Assembly (NCBI GenBank): GCA_020425485.1
Contig: JAGQRL010000002.1
Span: forward strand, 1 to 6,003
Source of the DNA: Rhodospirillaceae bacterium
GTDB lineage: Bacteria > Pseudomonadota > Alphaproteobacteria > DSM-16000 > Inquilinaceae
Direction: 5' to 3'
DNA length: 6,003 bases
The notes under the pieces: model-generated
What the model saw: the letters and a program-made list of their open reading frames with translations, nothing else
Told to the model about the DNA's origin: nothing
Database searches by the model: none
Position numbers and translations under genes: made by a program
In this document: in pieces, positions 5,547 to 6,003 of the stretch
How positions within the stretch are numbered: position 1 is the stretch's first letter
How the letters are laid out: the number at the start of each line of letters is the position of its first letter

Positions 5547-6003
5547 AGGTCGAGCAGCGGCAGAAGGCGATCGTCTCGGACGTCATGGCCTCCGGCCGGC
5601 TGCCCATCGAAACGCTGGTGCGGCGTTTCGGCGTGAGTCGCATGACCATCCACCGCGATCTGGACGACCTGGAACGGCGCGGCCTGGTGCGCAAGGAACG
5701 CGGCTACGTCACCGCCGAAGAGTCCCTGGTGTTCGCCGGCAACTACCACTACCGCGCCAACCAGGCGCGCCGGCAGAAGGAGGCGATCGCCCGCGCCGCC
5801 GCGGCGCTGGTGCCCAATCAGGCGGTGATCGTGGTGGACGACAGCACCACCGTGCTGGCCATGGTGCCCCACCTGCTGCGCCTGGAATCGCTCACCGTGA
5901 TCACCCATTTCCGGGCGATGATCGAAAGCCTGGTGGGCCACGATCACATCACCATCGTGTCGCTGGGCGGCACCTACAATCCGACGCTGGACGCCTATTA
6001 CGG
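5543..6003 (+). CDS. DeoR/GlpR-family transcriptional regulator, C-terminus cut by window edge
   Basis: Cytoplasmic DNA-binding repressor; 153 codons are visible of a family that is usually about 250-260 aa. The N-terminal winged helix-turn-helix covers about 5-57 (KVEQRQKAIVS start, VSRMTIHRDLDDLERRG at 31-47 as the DeoR signature helix, then a KERGYV wing). The start of the DeoRC sugar-phosphate-sensing domain follows from about 75, with IVVDDSTTVLA (96-106), LTVITHF (117-123) and VSLGGTYN (139-146). The effector-site motif is DDSTT where DSGTT or similar is more usual. ATG 5543 is chosen because family members begin just before E-Q-R; the frame stays open upstream to TTG codons at 5378/5381, but that stretch is not DeoR-like. 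No clear Shine-Dalgarno is present. Divergence from the importer operon makes it the probable local repressor, with a phosphorylated sugar or polyol as likely inducer. Confidence 0.93.
   Translation, partial: MKVEQRQKAIVSDVMASGRLPIETLVRRFGVSRMTIHRDLDDLERRGLVRKERGYVTAEESLVFAGNYHYRANQARRQKEAIARAAAALVPNQAVIVVDDSTTVLAMVPHLLRLESLTVITHFRAMIESLVGHDHITIVSLGGTYNPTLDAYY

Noticed and set aside
5486..5947. Minus-strand frame opposite the regulator
   Set aside because: It is His/Gln/Gly-rich shadow sequence; the plus strand gives a clear DeoR-type helix-turn-helix and sensor domain.
1..6003. CRISPR array, tRNA, rRNA, insertion sequence or attachment site
   Set aside because: No regularly spaced repeats, RNA gene signature, transposase frame or terminal inverted repeats were seen; the window is compact metabolic-transport DNA.

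Overview
The window is high-GC bacterial DNA with strong third-position G/C bias and Gram-negative-style genes (Sec signal peptide, CUT1-type sugar importer). The style fits an alphaproteobacterium, though no marker gene confirms this. It holds most of one carbohydrate/polyol ABC importer operon on the minus strand and the 5' part of a divergent DeoR/GlpR-family regulator on the plus strand.

Transcribed leftward from about 5200, the operon encodes a periplasmic solute-binding protein (5196-3775), a MalG/UgpE-like permease (3670-2819), a MalF/UgpA-like permease (2815-1898), a first ATPase with a TOBE domain (1869-760) and a second ATPase that runs off the left edge (743-<1). Spacers are 104, 3, 28 and 16 nt. 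Only the spacer after the binding protein is large, and it contains a long GC-rich stem-loop. Four of the five genes have clear Shine-Dalgarno sequences.

The most notable feature is that the two ATPases are complementary, not redundant. The first keeps Walker A, Q-loop, Walker B and H-loop but has a degenerate signature (LPPGD). The second keeps Walker A/B and a canonical signature (LSGGE) but has Glu at the Q-loop position and Asn at the H-loop position. In a heterodimer this predicts one canonical and one degenerate composite ATP site. The MalG-like permease also lacks the usual EAA glutamate. The layout resembles the two-ATPase glycerol importer type (GlpSTPQV), but the binding protein is shorter than I remember for GlpV, so the substrate is left open.

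The 346-nt divergent intergenic region (5197-5542) should hold both promoters and the regulator's operators. It contains a repeated TGTTACA/TTGTTG element, a 25-nt interrupted inverted repeat, and a possible 26-codon leader ORF whose stop overlaps the regulator's start codon (ATGA). The likely logic is that the regulator senses a phosphorylated sugar or polyol and represses the importer until substrate is present. The catabolic enzymes that would name the substrate are outside the window.
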